A stretch of DNA of 64,000 nt from Cladorhizidae sp. MBARI D1340-BT2 (Eukaryota > Porifera > Demospongiae > Poecilosclerida > Cladorhizidae), in the NCBI GenBank assembly GCA_028752905.1, contig JAQNBH010000132.1, positions 124,001 to 188,000 on the forward strand, read 5' to 3'. Of the stretch, positions 1 to 11,417 are shown piece by piece. A program made the position numbers and the translations under genes. The notes under the pieces were generated by a model. The model saw nothing but the letters and a program-made list of their open reading frames with translations, was not told the DNA's origin and searched no databases. The first letter of the stretch is position 1. Every line of letters starts with the position of its first letter.

Positions 1-1110
1 ACTCTGTATCTGACATCTATTGCCATTTTGCTAAATATTGTTTGGCTATAACTACAGAGTAGCTGACTTCTCATGCCTTAGCACTAAATAATGTTAGGAC
101 TATGTACTATGTAGCTAAGTTCTGTTGCCTTGGTGTCGACATTACTAATTAAAGTTAGGACTAGGTAATTTATGTTTACTTGGGATGCCTTTACTTAGGT
201 CTAGGAATATACTGTTAACCTAATTTCTGTTGGTTAGGTGTGGACTTTACTAAATATAGTTAGGAATAGAAATATATATAAATTTCTCTTCCCTTGGCAT
301 TGACTTTTTTGTAAATATAGTTAGGACTATGTAGCTATAGCTTTGGGGGTGGATTTTACTAAATAAAGTTTGTCATAGGAATATATACTCTGAAGTAACT
401 TCTTTTGCCTTAGAGTTAACTTTACTAAATAATGTTTGGACTAGGAATATATCCCATACAGCTAACTTTTGTTTAATAGTGGTGAATTTACTAAATAAGT
501 TTCATAGTAGGAATAACAGTTTACCTAACTTTAGTTGACAAGGATTAGACTACACTAAATATAGTTTGGCCTTGAAATATATACAATATAGTTGACTTCT
601 GTTGCCATGTGGTTGACTTCACTGAATAAAGGTAGGACCAAATAGTGGTGAATTTTACTAAATAGAGAAATATATCTGTAGCCGACTTCTTTTGCCTTGG
701 GGGTGACTTTACTAAATAAAGTTAGGACTATGAATATAAAGTATGTAACTAACTTCTTTACATTACTAAATAATGTTTGAACTTGGAATATACTAGAACC
801 TAACTACTGTTGCCCAGGATTGAACTCAACTAAATTTAGTTAGGACTAGAAATATATATTGTGTAACTGACCTCTATACCCTGAGGAATTCATTTTAATA
901 AGTAAAATTAGGCCTAGAAATATAATATACTGCTTTTTCTGTTGCCTTGCGATTGACTTCACTAAATATAGTTAGGACTAAGAATCTATACTCTGTAGCT
1001 GCCTTTGTGGTGGATTTTACTAAATATATTTAGGCCTATATAGAAAATATTCATGGAGCAGTGTTCTATTGCAGGATTTTACAAAATACAGTTAGGCCAA
1101 GAAATAATAA
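1..1110. repeat. Degenerate ~68-bp AT-rich minisatellite
   Basis: The stretch is about 16 diverged copies of a unit of roughly 68 bp. Recurrent landmarks are ACTAAATA, GTTAGGACTA, GGAATATATA, AGCTGACTTCTGTTGCCTT and a following GACTTTACTAAATA. Copies differ by many substitutions and small indels, so the array is old compared with the near-identical arrays further right. It is cut by the window start. No coding potential is seen. Confidence 0.8.
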
Positions 1111-1740
1111 TATAGCTATGCTGAAAAATTGTCACAGCTATAATTATAAATAAATATATATAAGATTATGCTGAAAGAATGTTACAGCTATAATTATAAT
1201 TGAAGATGTAAAAGATTGTTCTGGAGCTATAATTTTTTCCCCATTAACACCTAATTAACACATGTTATATAGTTATCATTACAAAAATACCAAAATAACA
1301 AAATAACAATAAATACATAAATAAATAACTAAAAAGGTAATACGTTCAACTCCCGACCGACCCCAAAACAGACAAGGCATTCCCCCGCTTGACTGCCACT
1401 GAGAGACGCTGAAGGAGGTAATCACTGGCTTCACCTCCCCAAGTTCTTTGCCTTGATTTAAAAGATTATCCTGAAGTAAAGATAGACCTATAATATAAAT
1501 GAAGATGTAAAAGAAGGATGGTTACAACTATAATTACATATAAAAGATTGTCCTGAAAGGAATTTAGAGTATAAATGCAGATAATTTTAAATAAAGATAT
1601 AATAAAAGATTGTGTCTAATGTAAGCTACAGCTATAATATTTTCCAAAAGGAATGATACATAATTATAAATTAAAATTGTCCTTTAGAGCTATAATTATA
1701 AATGAAAAGATTTATATGATTTGTTATTATTAACATTGTT
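1111..1740. repeat. Degenerate AT-rich repeat (~45 bp) with a unique insert
   Basis: Loose copies of a unit built on GCTATAATTATAAATGAAG and TAAAAGATTGTCCTGAA. Between about 1326 and 1455 the repeat is interrupted by a GC-richer, non-repetitive stretch containing CCCGACCGACCCC and CACTGAGAGACGCTG. It could be a fragment of an inserted element, but it is too short to identify. Confidence 0.55.
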
Positions 1741-1985
1741 GTGGAAATATCATTTGCTATATATGATGTCACTCTTATTTAGTGTACATTATAAAATACC
1801 ATGTTTTCATTGACAAGTAGTTCAGTGCTTGTGGTAATGTATTGTAAGTTCAATAACAAGTTGACTTTACATTGCGTGCAGTACTAGTACTAACATAGAC
1901 TAGTACAGTATACTAGCTAAGACGGTACATCTGGCAACAGAGATACATCTGGCAAAGAGGACTAACCCTCCAGTTAGAAGGGAGA

Positions 1986-2500
1986 ATGGCTTCCATCCAC
2001 AGATGCATCTCAGACTTCTTCCGCGAAAAGGATAACTGGACCTCGTACATCAATAGGTTGCATCATTATTTGGTGTCATAACTGAGCAGAAGAAGTGAGC
2101 CATCCTCCTTTTGGCATGTGGAGAGGCAACTTTCAAGCTGGTTAGGACACTAGAGGACAGTGCTGAATTACCAGCTACACTCACATGGTGCAGGTCAGTA
2201 AAGGACCACTACCATCCTATTCCATCCTGCATGGTACAATGTTTCAAATTTAATAGTCTTATGAGGGCATCAGCGGAGCACTGACAGCTCAAGATACTCT
2301 GAAGGAAATGCTAGTGATGGTTTGGTTTGCGGAGTCAACCAAGATGGAATATAGCAGTCAGTGTTTTTTGACTGCAAAAAGGACTTGCCTTTGTAAAGGC
2401 ACCTGAGTTAGCTTTGGCTATTGACTGAGCACAAAAGGCCACTCAAGCAATCAGGACAAACTGTGTGAGGCCACCTTCAGTCATGGAGGTGCATGAGCTC
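1986..2500 (+). pseudogene. Decayed Ty3/gypsy-type Gag remnant
   Basis: A reading frame starts at ATG 1986 and holds from there to about 2310 apart from in-frame stops. It carries a Gag-like series: KDNWTSYINRLHHYL near residue 15, then AILLLACGEATFKLVRTL, then HYHPIPSCMVQCFKFNSLM. After about 2310 the frame changes: SDGLVCGVNQDGI is followed by KAPELALAI and AQKATQAIRTN. This order (W-x-x-Y-x-x-R-L, CGxxTxKLxRxL, HYxPxPSxxVQxFKFN, LVCGxNQ) is what I recall of Gag of Ty3-like elements in invertebrates. At least five in-frame stops and two frame changes show it is dead. No LTRs, CCHC knuckle or pol were seen nearby. Confidence 0.6.
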
Positions 2501-3896
2501 CATATTCCATGGAGGGGCATGACAGGAAAGAAAAACCTACTCACTCCTCAAAACAAATAGATATAAATATTTAATATATATAGCAGAACATGGAGAGTGT
2601 AAATTTTGTGTTGTTATTATTTAGTTATAATGTCATGTCAAGGCTGCTATTCCTTATTAGCAGGCCTGCAGGGCATGAGTCCTCTCTTCTGGTCCCCCAT
2701 TATCTGCAGTAATAAAGGACTAGAGAATAAGCCAATGCAAGAGATTATTTAATGCGACCGAAATAAAGATTCCCTGCGACGACAAGGGTCCGAAGTTCTG
2801 CCTCCATCAGCACTTGGCACAGGCTTTAATTATAATATTATAGTAGAAAATAAAACAACAACCAAAACCACAACACATTAACACTCTCTCCTCCTTATCG
2901 CGCATGCCTCCTTCGCGCGTGCAAATAGTAATCCGCGTCGTCGTCCACATCGGGATCGCACCAATTTACGAATCCACTGACCGTCCTAGTTTTGACTCCC
3001 TTCAAAGTGATGGATATCTACCCAAGGAAACGAAGGAAACTAGCAGTATATTTGACCTCTGAAGGTGAGCCTGATGCGTAGAGGCCTGACCTCGGAGCCA
3101 TTTAATCTTAGCGTTGTTACTTCGTTGTGGTTGCCGTAAAAAATCTTTGTCACTAACAGTTGTACAGGCCACAAGGTGAAACTTAACGCTACATGGGTTA
3201 GTGATGGCCTACTCTCCTGCAATGCTGGTGAAGAAGCAAGTCTGTGATGGAGTTCATCTCATACTGGTAAAAGGTGGTTAAAGTAGTGACTTGTTGGTTG
3301 ATGTGTTGCTCTAGGCACTCCAGCCTACCTCTCAATATGCACACATGGAGAGGGTCTGGGCAAACTGGCAGCATAGCTTTGTGCTGCACAATGCACAGAA
3401 TCCATGATCATGCACTACCCACATTTGCTGCCTGCAACACGGGCACCTTCTTCATGACTACATTTAGTTACAAAACTAATGCTATCCCATAGCTTATGGT
3501 TGCTAGGGACATCTCTGATGGTTGCAACTCTCATAAGATGGGGGTCCTTCTCATTGACCTTGCACCTTGTCTCTTGCTACCTGTCAACTTGGGAAATGAT
3601 TATGTCCAGGGCACCTAATTTAGACCTTAACATTTGACAGTATTACGAGTTATTTTGTTCACACTCTCACACACACCCACACACACAGAGCGTATAAGAC
3701 TTGGGTGAAGAGGTGTGGTCAGTGTGTGACTATGTTGATAGGTGCTTCCGAGTCCCATTGGGACAACCTGTCTGACCAGTCCTTAGCTTCAAGCAATGGT
3801 TTCCTAGTCCAGTCCCTTTAGCTTGAGTTCTCAGATTAAATAAGCTTAGAATGATTATTACGATCAAGAACCTCTTCAGCCTCTGACAAGTCTCCT
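2501..3896. other. Unassigned intergenic sequence
   Basis: No gene could be supported. A minus-strand reading around 3198-3470 gives a protein-like stretch (HKAMLPVCPDPLHVCILRGR and following), interrupted by a stop upstream, which might be a remnant of an unidentified element. A (CA)n-rich run lies at 3661-3690. The part from 2640 to 3000 is mixed sequence with CGCGCATG-type GC-rich patches and no recognisable feature. Confidence 0.4.
3661..3690. repeat. CA-rich microsatellite
   Basis: Imperfect run of CA dinucleotides (ACACTCTCACACACACCC and CACACACACAGAG) in unassigned sequence. Confidence 0.8.
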
Positions 3897-3900
3897 TTAA

Positions 3901-4853
3901 CCTTTTCACTGCACACACCTGGTAGTACCGGGTATGTGAAAATAATCCTTTTTAAAAATGCGCCTGTACTGCACGTGCCATCTATCATTTTTTCTATGAA
4001 CTAGAGGTGATTTCCACGTGGAAAGTCGTGTTTCCCAGCGGTACACAGAAAAATGGCGTGAGCGCAGCCTCATCTTTGCTGATACGGACAGCGAGGACAA
4101 CTTTGATTTGGACGATACAAGTAATTCGTTTGCAACAGTTGCCTATGATAATGCCGACAGTGATTGGGAGTATTCCATAGATGAGGCCGATGATTTGCTC
4201 GACTTGGGCGGCCCTGCACAGGGCCAAGGTGACAATGCTATGTCTGTAGATTGAAACGACATCAATGTGACCAAAATATATGGCTGCTAAGGGTTACATA
4301 ACCAGATAAATGTTGAAAACCATTAGAAAATATGCATCTGAACTTCAAATACCTGCATTCCATGATCCCAGAAGGTTGTGTCTGGATTATATATGACTAA
4401 TTGTTAGAAAAAACACAGTTACAGTGATTTTTTTGAGAATTTCATGTTTTTTCACGATTCTGCCGACAAACGTTGATTTCAGACAAAAATAATTCTGTTT
4501 TTATTCATTTTATGTATCTTCATCATTATCCAGTTTAAAAAAAACAGCATCCCATGAGAATTTCTTGGGAGAAAAAGTAGTTTTTATCACAGATTTGATG
4601 AAAAAAGGGAAATCCAATATGGCCGCCATGAGGTCAAATGACCACCTAATTATGCAAAATACCAAATTTCAATTTACCCCCATAGGCCAACCTCTTGCCC
4701 ACCGAAACACAAAAAAGAACCACAAAAAAGAAACACAAAAAATAATTTCAAAATAACCTTTTTAGTATTTTTTTGGCATTAATTTCAAAATCACCTTTTT
4801 TCTTCAAAAAAAGGCCCAGCACAGGGGGGGATTTACCTGCAGCAGTGAAAGGG
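3901..4853 (+). mobile_element. Non-autonomous piggyBac-type element with TTAA flanks
   Basis: The element is 953 bp, bounded on both sides by TTAA (3897-3900 and 4854-4857). Its ends are inverted repeats: CCTTTTCACTGC at the left and, read on the other strand, CCCTTTCACTGC at the right (11 of 12 match). TTAA target duplication and termini of the CCCTTTnnCTGC type are hallmarks of the piggyBac superfamily. It holds one short acidic reading frame (4018-4254) matching the usual N-terminal part of piggyBac transposases, followed by AT-rich filler with runs of A and T. There is no room for the DDE catalytic domain, so it must depend on a transposase from elsewhere. Confidence 0.82.
4018..4254 (+). 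pseudogene. Truncated piggyBac transposase N-terminus (acidic)
   Basis: An open frame of 78 codons ends in TGA. It is strongly acidic, with the patches FADTDSEDNFDLDD and YSIDEADDLLDLGG, preceded by a basic start region (QRYTEKWRERS). PiggyBac transposases typically begin with such an Asp/Glu/Ser-rich tail before the catalytic domain. The first codon of the open stretch is GTG and no in-frame ATG lies between it and the stop at 3997-3999, so the original start is mutated or lay in another exon. Nothing of the catalytic domain remains. Its position inside a TTAA-flanked element supports the assignment. It is probably not translated. Confidence 0.6.
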
Positions 4854-4972
4854 TTAAAGCAAAATAAGTATAATATATTTTTCAAACAATTATCACAAAA
4901 TATTCCCCTTAATTGCACCACACACAATTTCCTGTTTTATGGTGTGGTTTAATATCTTGTTAATTAGGTCAT

Positions 4973-5271
4973 TCTCTCTCTCTCTCTCTCTATGAGCTCT
5001 AGCTGCTCACATAGCTGGTAGCACTTTAACAACACCTACCAGCTACCTCTCTATGGTGTCCTTGAGCTCTAGCTGCTCACATGGCTGGCAGCACTTTAAC
5101 AACACCCTACCAGCCACCTCTCTATGGTGTCCTTGAGCTCTAGCTGCTCACATGGCTGGCAGCACTTTAACAACACCTTACCACTACCTCTCTATGGTGT
5201 CCTTGAGCTCTAGCTGCTCACATGGCTGGCAGCACTTTAACAACACCCTACCAGCTACGGTGCCCTTGAAT
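4973..5271. repeat. (TC)n run followed by a 70-71 bp minisatellite, 4 copies
   Basis: A pure TC run (4973-4991) leads into four copies of a 70-71 bp unit. Units start at TGAGCTCTAGCTGCTCACAT (4993, 5063, 5134 and 5204) and contain GGCAGCACTTTAACAACACC and CCTCTCTATGGTGTCC. The last copy is truncated near 5271. No coding signal was found. Confidence 0.9.
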
Positions 5272-6885
5272 ACTAGGAAACCCACCTAGCCCCATGCTTG
5301 AGGACCTTCCTCGCAGAAATACTTATGGAAGCCCGATGGAACCTTGCATTTTATTATAGTTATATTACGCTGGTGAAGTGTATGAAAGTACATGTATTCC
5401 ATAACAAAAAACAGCAACTATATATGTAGCTATTCTTTTTGTGGGCTCGTCTGCACTAAAATTGCTATTGACGCCAATTGACATCAACCTCCAATCAAAG
5501 TTTGTGCGCGCATGACACCAATTGGCATCTATAGGGTTAATCGGTCAAATCCATGCCGAACCAGAGATGGCTGAGGGCTGAGGTGAGGTATTAGTAGATA
5601 TCAGAAAGTTAAACTTGGAAGAGTATTTTGGAGCAATTTGATCACTTTCCGAGATATATTTACATATATATATATTTATACACAGATATATACACATAAA
5701 TGATATATATATATACTGCTTCAGCAAAGTGCCGAGACATTAATATTTACTTTTTGAATCGGCTGAAATCCTGTTTAGGATACTTGGATGAAACGGCCAA
5801 AATTATTTTAGCTAAGATACAAACTTTATTTTTCGTGTTGTTGGGTGACCTCCATTTAAAGAACCCACACAGGGATGCCACTGCACTCTCTCTCTTGGCC
5901 AAACACACTGCCAAGCATGGTTGTTAGTTGCTAGTTGTTGTTGTCTTTGTCTTTGAAGAGTGCCATCGCCAGAGCTAGGGGGGCTATGTCCACCTCCAGG
6001 TACTTTTAATCGTAGGCAGCAAATCATGCTTCCTAGGGATACTCGTCAATGCATAATTATAACCACCTCAGCTGCGGATTAAAAAATAGGCCTTGCTCTC
6101 ATAGCAATATGTAAAAAAATACGTAATAGGATTTCTATTGACAGGCATTGTGGTTAGTGTTTGTTTGTTGTACAAATTAAACCTCAATACCACAATGAGG
6201 TGAATCTGATTTGAACTTTGTACTTCTTGTTTTGTTGTGTTGAGTAGCCAGTGCATAGCAAGCAAACCAATATCTCTTGGATTATTCAGTGGCCACCACA
6301 GCAATATATAGGAGAGCTAGCAACTATAGCAAGTGTCACTGAAGCTGATGGAGCTCTGCCCAATCCTCGCTTCATGCATTAAACATAAAGATTTAGAAAA
6401 TTGCTCTGCTCTGCACCATGTGAGGGCATGAGAGGTGTCACATTCCTCCTCTCTAATAGTCCCACTATGATTATATGTGGGTGAGCTGGATATTACAGGT
6501 CTTGGAACATTAAAGTATGTGGTGTAATTAATTGCGGAAAAATGTGCAGTCATAAACTTATAACATATCCCATTAATGTGAAGCCAAAAAAACACTCCCA
6601 GGCAACAGTTTGCTTCCGAGTTCTGGTCCATTTTCTCGGTTTTCAAATCTAGGCATCAGTGATTATTCCTTTGTGAACATATGCCAGGTCTAGTCATCAT
6701 TTGAGGGATTTTCTTAACCATTTCAATAGCTTCTGATGTTCAAGCTACACTCAAGTAAGAGTGTACTCCATAATCTGAATCACCATTGGCATCTGATGAA
6801 GCTTCCGACTGATACAACTGCTGTGTCAAAATGGTTGCTATAGGTTCAAGCTATGCACAAATGAGTTAGTACTATATGGGAGGCA
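5272..6885. other. Unassigned sequence with an AT microsatellite
   Basis: An AT dinucleotide-rich patch (about 5655-5716) is the only clear structure. A minus-strand open stretch around 6317-6640 (just over 100 codons, true ATG at an MDQNSEANCC start) has no motif I recognise and no supporting splice or repeat context. I do not call it a gene. Confidence 0.4.
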
Positions 6886-9407
6886 GATTATTAGGAGGAT
6901 ACACTACATTGCTCCAGCATTGCTGATTATTAGGAGGATACACTGCATTGCTCCAGCATTGCTGATTATTAGGAGGATACACTGCATTGCTCCAGCATTG
7001 CTGATTATTAGGAGGATACACTACATTGCTCCAGCATTGCTGATTATTAGGGAGGATACACTACATTGCTCCAGCATTGCTGATTATTAGGGAGGATACA
7101 CTGCATTGCTCCAGCATTGCTGATTATTAGGGAGGATACACTGCATTGCTCCAGCATTGCTGATTATTAGGAGGATACACTGCATTGCTCCAGCATTGCT
7201 GATTATTAGGGAGGATACACTGCATTGCTCCAGCATTGCTGATTATTAGGGAGGATACACTGCATTGCTCCAGCATTGCTGATTATTAGGAGGATACACT
7301 ACATTGCTCCAGCATTGCTGATTATTAGGAGGATACACTGCATTGCTCCAGCATTGCTGATTATTAGGAGGATACACTGCATTGCTCCAGCATTGCTGAT
7401 TATTAGGGAGGATACACTGCATTGCTCCAGCATTGCTGATTATTAGGGAGGATACACTGCATTGCTCCAGCATTGCTGATTATTAGGAGGATACCTGCAT
7501 TGCTCCCTCATTGCTGATTATTAGGAGGATACACTGCATTGCTCCAGCATTGCTGATTATTAGGAGGATACACTACATTGCTCCAGCATTGCTGATTATT
7601 AGGAGGATACACTGCATTGCTCCAGCATTGCTGATTATTAGGGAGGATACACTGCATTGCTCCAGCATTGCTGATTATTAGGAGGATACACTGCATTGCT
7701 CCAGCATTGCTGATTATTAGGGAGGATACACTACATTGCTCCAGCATTGCTGATTATTAGGAGGATACACTGCATTGCTCCAGCATTGCTGATTATTAGG
7801 AGGATACACTGCATTGCTCCAGCATTGCTGATTATTAGGGAGGATACACTACATTGCTCCAGCATTGCTGATTATTAGGAGGATACACTGCATTGCTCCA
7901 GCATTGCTGATTATTAGGAGGATACACTACATTGCTCCAGCATTGCTGATTATTAGGAGGATACACTGCATTGCTCCAGCATTGCTGATTATTAGGAGGA
8001 TACACTGCATTGCTCCAGCATTGCTGATTATTAGGAGGATACACTGCATTGCTCCAGCATTGCTGATTATTAGGAGGATACACTACATTGCTCCAGCATT
8101 GCTGATTATTAGGAGGATACACTACATTGCTCCAGCATTGCTGATTATTAGGGAGGATACTGCATTGCTCCAGCATTGCTGATTATTCACTGCATTGCTC
8201 CAGCATTGCTGATTATTAGGGAGGATACACTGCATTGCTCCAGCATTGCTGATTATTAGGGAGGATACACTGCATTGCTCCAGCATTGCTGATTATTAGG
8301 AGGATACACTGCATTGCTCCAGCATTGCTGATTAGAGGATACACTGCATTGCTCCAGCATTGCTGATTATTAGGGAGGATACACTGCATTGCTCCAGCAT
8401 TGCTGATTATTAGGAGGATACACTGCATTGCTCCAGCTTTGCTGATTATTAGGGAGGATACACTGCATTGCTCCAGCATTGCTGATTATTAGGAGGATAC
8501 ACTGCATTGCTCCAGCATTGCTGATTATTAGGGAGGATACACTGCATTGCTCCAGCATTGCTGATTATTAGGGAGGATACACTGCATTGCTCCAGCATTG
8601 CTGATTATTAGGAGGATACACTGCATTGCTCCAGCATTGCTGATTATTAGGAGGATACACTACATTGCTCCAGCATTGCTGATTATTAGGAGGATACACT
8701 GCATTGCTCCAGCATTGCTGATTATTAGGAGGATACACTGCATTGCTCCAGCATTGCTGATTATTAGGGAGGATACACTGCATTGCTCCAGCATTGCTGA
8801 TTATTAGGGAGGATACACTGCATTGCTCCAGCATTGCTGATTATTAGGGAGGATACACTGCATTGCTCCAGCATTGCTGATTATTAGGAGGATACACTGC
8901 ATTGCTCCAGCATTGCTGATTATTAGGAGGATACACTGCATTGCTCCAGCATTGCTGATTATTAGGAGGATACACTGCATTGCTCCAGCATTGCTGATTA
9001 TTAGGAGGATACACTGCATTGCTCCAGCATTGCTGATTATTAGGAGGATACACTACATTGCTCCAGCATTGCTGATTATTAGGAGGATACACTGCATTGC
9101 TCCAGCATTGCTGATTATTAGGGAGGATACACTGCATTGCTCCAGCATTGCTGATTATTAGGAGGATACACTGCATTGCTCCAGCATTGCTGATTATTAG
9201 GAGGATACACTGCATTGCTCCAGCATTGCTGATTATTAGGAGGATACACTACATTGCTCCAGCATTGCTGATTATTAGGAGGATACACTGCATTGCTCCA
9301 GCATTGCTGATTATTAGGGAGGATACACTGCATTGCTCCAGCATTGCTGATTATTAGGGAGGATACACTGCATTGCTCCAGCATTGCTGTTATTAGGGAG
9401 GATACAC
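6886..9407. repeat. 39/40-bp tandem array, about 64 copies
   Basis: The unit begins GATTATTAGGAGGATACACT and ends GCATTGCTCCAGCATTGCT. It contains an internal direct repeat of GCATTGCT separated by CCA. Two kinds of variant occur: GGAGG versus GGGAGG (39 versus 40 bp), and ACTGCATT versus ACTACATT. Deletion variants are rare (near 7493, 8160 and 8330). Since 39 is a multiple of three, runs of 39-bp units stay open on both strands (13-residue periods such as IRRIHCIAPALLI), and each 40-bp unit shifts the frame. I see no evidence that any of these frames is translated. Confidence 0.95.
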
Positions 9408-9477
9408 CCCCCTCCCCAGAATTTGTTGATTTTCCCCCTCCCCCAAATCTGCTGTTTTCCTCGTACCTAAAAGAACT

Positions 9478-9508
9478 TGTGTGTCTGTATGTATGTGTGT
9501 GTGTGTGC
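9478..9508. repeat. GT-rich microsatellite
   Basis: An imperfect TGTG/TATG run ends in GTGTGTGTGTGCAG, just before the start of the 37-bp array. The final pyrimidine-poor GTGTGCAG could in principle act as a 3' splice site, but nothing upstream supports an exon. Confidence 0.8.
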
Positions 9509-9631
9509 AGCTCTCCCTGTGAGCATCGCTGCTGATGGCCGTCTTCCTGCCCAGTGCCCCCACGGAGGCCTGATGGTGGAAGGAGAACTCAAGACCAAAG
9601 GTGCGAGACAAAAAGTGCGTGCGCCATGCTT

Positions 9632-11108
9632 GCCTGGACTCAAGGAGGAGAGCAGCCTCTGCATGCATGCCTGGACTCAAGGAGGAGAGCAGCCTCTGCA
9701 TGCATGCCTGGACTCAAGGAGGAGAGCAGCCTCTGCATGCATGCCTGGACTCAAGGAGGAGAGCAGCCTCTGCATGCATGCCTGGACTCAAGGAGGAGGG
9801 CGGCCTCTGCATGCTTGCCTGGACTCAAGGAGGAGAGCAGCCTCTGCATGCATGCCTGGACTCAAGGAGGAGAGCAGCCTCTGCATGCATGCCTGGACTC
9901 AAGGAGGAGGGCAGACTCTGCATGCTTGCCTGGACTCAAGGAGGAGAGCAGCCTCTGCATGCATGCCTGGACTCAAGGAGGAGAGCAGCCTCTGCATGCA
10001 TGCCTGGACTCAAGGAGGAGGGCGGCCTCTGCATGCTTGCCTGGACTCAAGGAGGAGGGCGGCCTCTGCATGCATGCCTGGACTCAAGGAGGAGGGCGGC
10101 CTCTGCATGCTTGCCTGGACTCAAGGAGGAGAGCAGCCTCTGCATGCATGCCTGGACTCAAGGAGGAGAGCAGCCTCTGCATGCATGCCTGGACTCAAGG
10201 AGGAGGGCGGCCTCTGCATGCATGCCTGGACTCAAGGAGGAGAGCAGCCTCTGCATGCATGCCTGGACTCAAGGAGGAGAGCAGCCTCTGCATGCATGCC
10301 TGGACTCAAGGAGGAGGGCAGCCTCTGCATGCTTGCCTGGACTCAAGGAGGAGGGCGGCCTCTGCATGCATGCCTGGACTCAAGGAGGAGAGCAGCCTCT
10401 GCATGCTTGCCTGGACTCAAGGAGGAGAGCAGCCTCTGCATGCATGCCTGGACTCAAGGAGGAGAGCAGCCTCTGCATGCATGCCTGGACTCAAGGAGGA
10501 GAGCAGCCTCTGCATGCATGCCTGGACTCAAGGAGGAGGGCGGCCTCTGCATGCATGCCTGGACTCAAGGAGGAGGGCGGCCTCTGCATGCATGCCTGGA
10601 CTCAAGGAGGAGGGCGGCCTCTGCATGCATGCCTGGACTCAAGGAGGAGGGCGGCCTCTGCATGCATGCCTGGACTCAAGGAGGAGGGCGGCCTCTGCAT
10701 GCTTGCCTGGACTCAAGGAGGAGAGCAGCCTCTGCATGCATGCCTGGACTCAAGGAGGAGGGCGGCCTCTGCATGCATGCCTGGACTCAAGGAGGAGGGC
10801 AGCCTCTGCATGCGTGCCTGGACTCAAGGAGGAGAGCAGCCTCTGCATGCATGCCTGGACTCAAGGAGGAGAGCAGCCTCTGCATGCATGCCTGGACTCA
10901 AGGAGGAGAGCAGCCTCTGCATGCATGCCTGGACTCAAGGAGGAGAGCAGCCTCTGCATGCGTGCCTGGACTCAAGGAGGAGAGCAGCCTCTGCATGCAT
11001 GCCTGGACTCAAGGAGGAGAGCAGCCTCTGCATGCATGCCTGGACTCAAGGAGGAGAGCAGCCTCTGCATGCATGCCTGAACTCAAGGAGGAGGGCAGCC
11101 TCTGCATG
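9632..11108 (+). repeat. 37-bp tandem array, about 40 copies, open in all three + frames
   Basis: The unit starts GCCTGGACTCAAGGAGGAG and continues AGCAGCCTCTGCATGCAT. Copies differ only by substitutions (GAGAGCAG/GAGGGCGG, GCATGCATGCC/GCATGCTTGCC/GCATGCGTGCC). The spacing stays at 37 bp throughout, with no indel seen. The unit contains no stop codon on the + strand. All three + frames therefore run through almost the whole array (about 508 to 551 codons), each encoding the same 37-residue repeat with parts such as PGLKEESSLCMHAWTQGG and LHACLDSRRRAAS. One frame can be extended back to an ATG at 9573. The openness follows from the unit sequence, so it is not evidence of a protein; a translated repeat cannot be excluded. 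Confidence 0.95.
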
Positions 11109-11308
11109 GAAGACACTGCACAGCAGCTGTGAGTGGTAGTGCAGATCATGACCCCTTTACTAGGGGCCTCTTTATGGCCCAAGGAACTAATCATTTTTAC
11201 TGGACGTGCAGTGCACCTGCATTATTATGAACCACATGTCGCCGAGTTTGAAATGGGCGTGGCTCCCAGGATTCTCAAAGCATATGATGTCATAATTGGT
11301 GTATTACA

Positions 11309-11417
11309 TTTCCCTCCGGCTGCTCTGGTAATTCACACCTGCAGTGTGTAGCAGAGGAGAGCTTTCCCTCCGGCTGCTCTGGTAATTCACACCAGCAGTG
11401 TGTAGCAGAGGAGAGCT
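11309..11417 (+). repeat. 54-bp direct duplication
   Basis: The sequence starting TTTCCCTCCGGCTGCTCTGG and ending GTGTAGCAGAGGAGAGC is present twice in tandem, at 11309 and 11363. The copies are almost identical (ACCTGCAGTG versus ACCAGCAGTG). Confidence 0.9.

Noticed and set aside
4565..4756. Plus-strand lysine-rich reading frame in the piggyBac element
   Set aside because: AT-rich filler coding for Lys/Asn runs, no motif; likely chance.
6886..9384. Many short reading frames with IRRIHCIAPALL or NNQQCWSNAVYPP repeats
   Set aside because: By-product of a 39-bp unit being open on both strands; no start context, splice signals or non-repeat coding sequence.
9632..11108. CRISPR-like array with a 37-bp repeat
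   Set aside because: Units are contiguous with no variable spacers, and the surroundings are eukaryotic transposons and satellites; it is a minisatellite.
9477..11139. Three overlapping + strand reading frames of more than 500 codons taken as real proteins
   Set aside because: All three are open because the 37-bp unit has no + strand stop codon. This says nothing about translation, and the products are low-complexity repeats.
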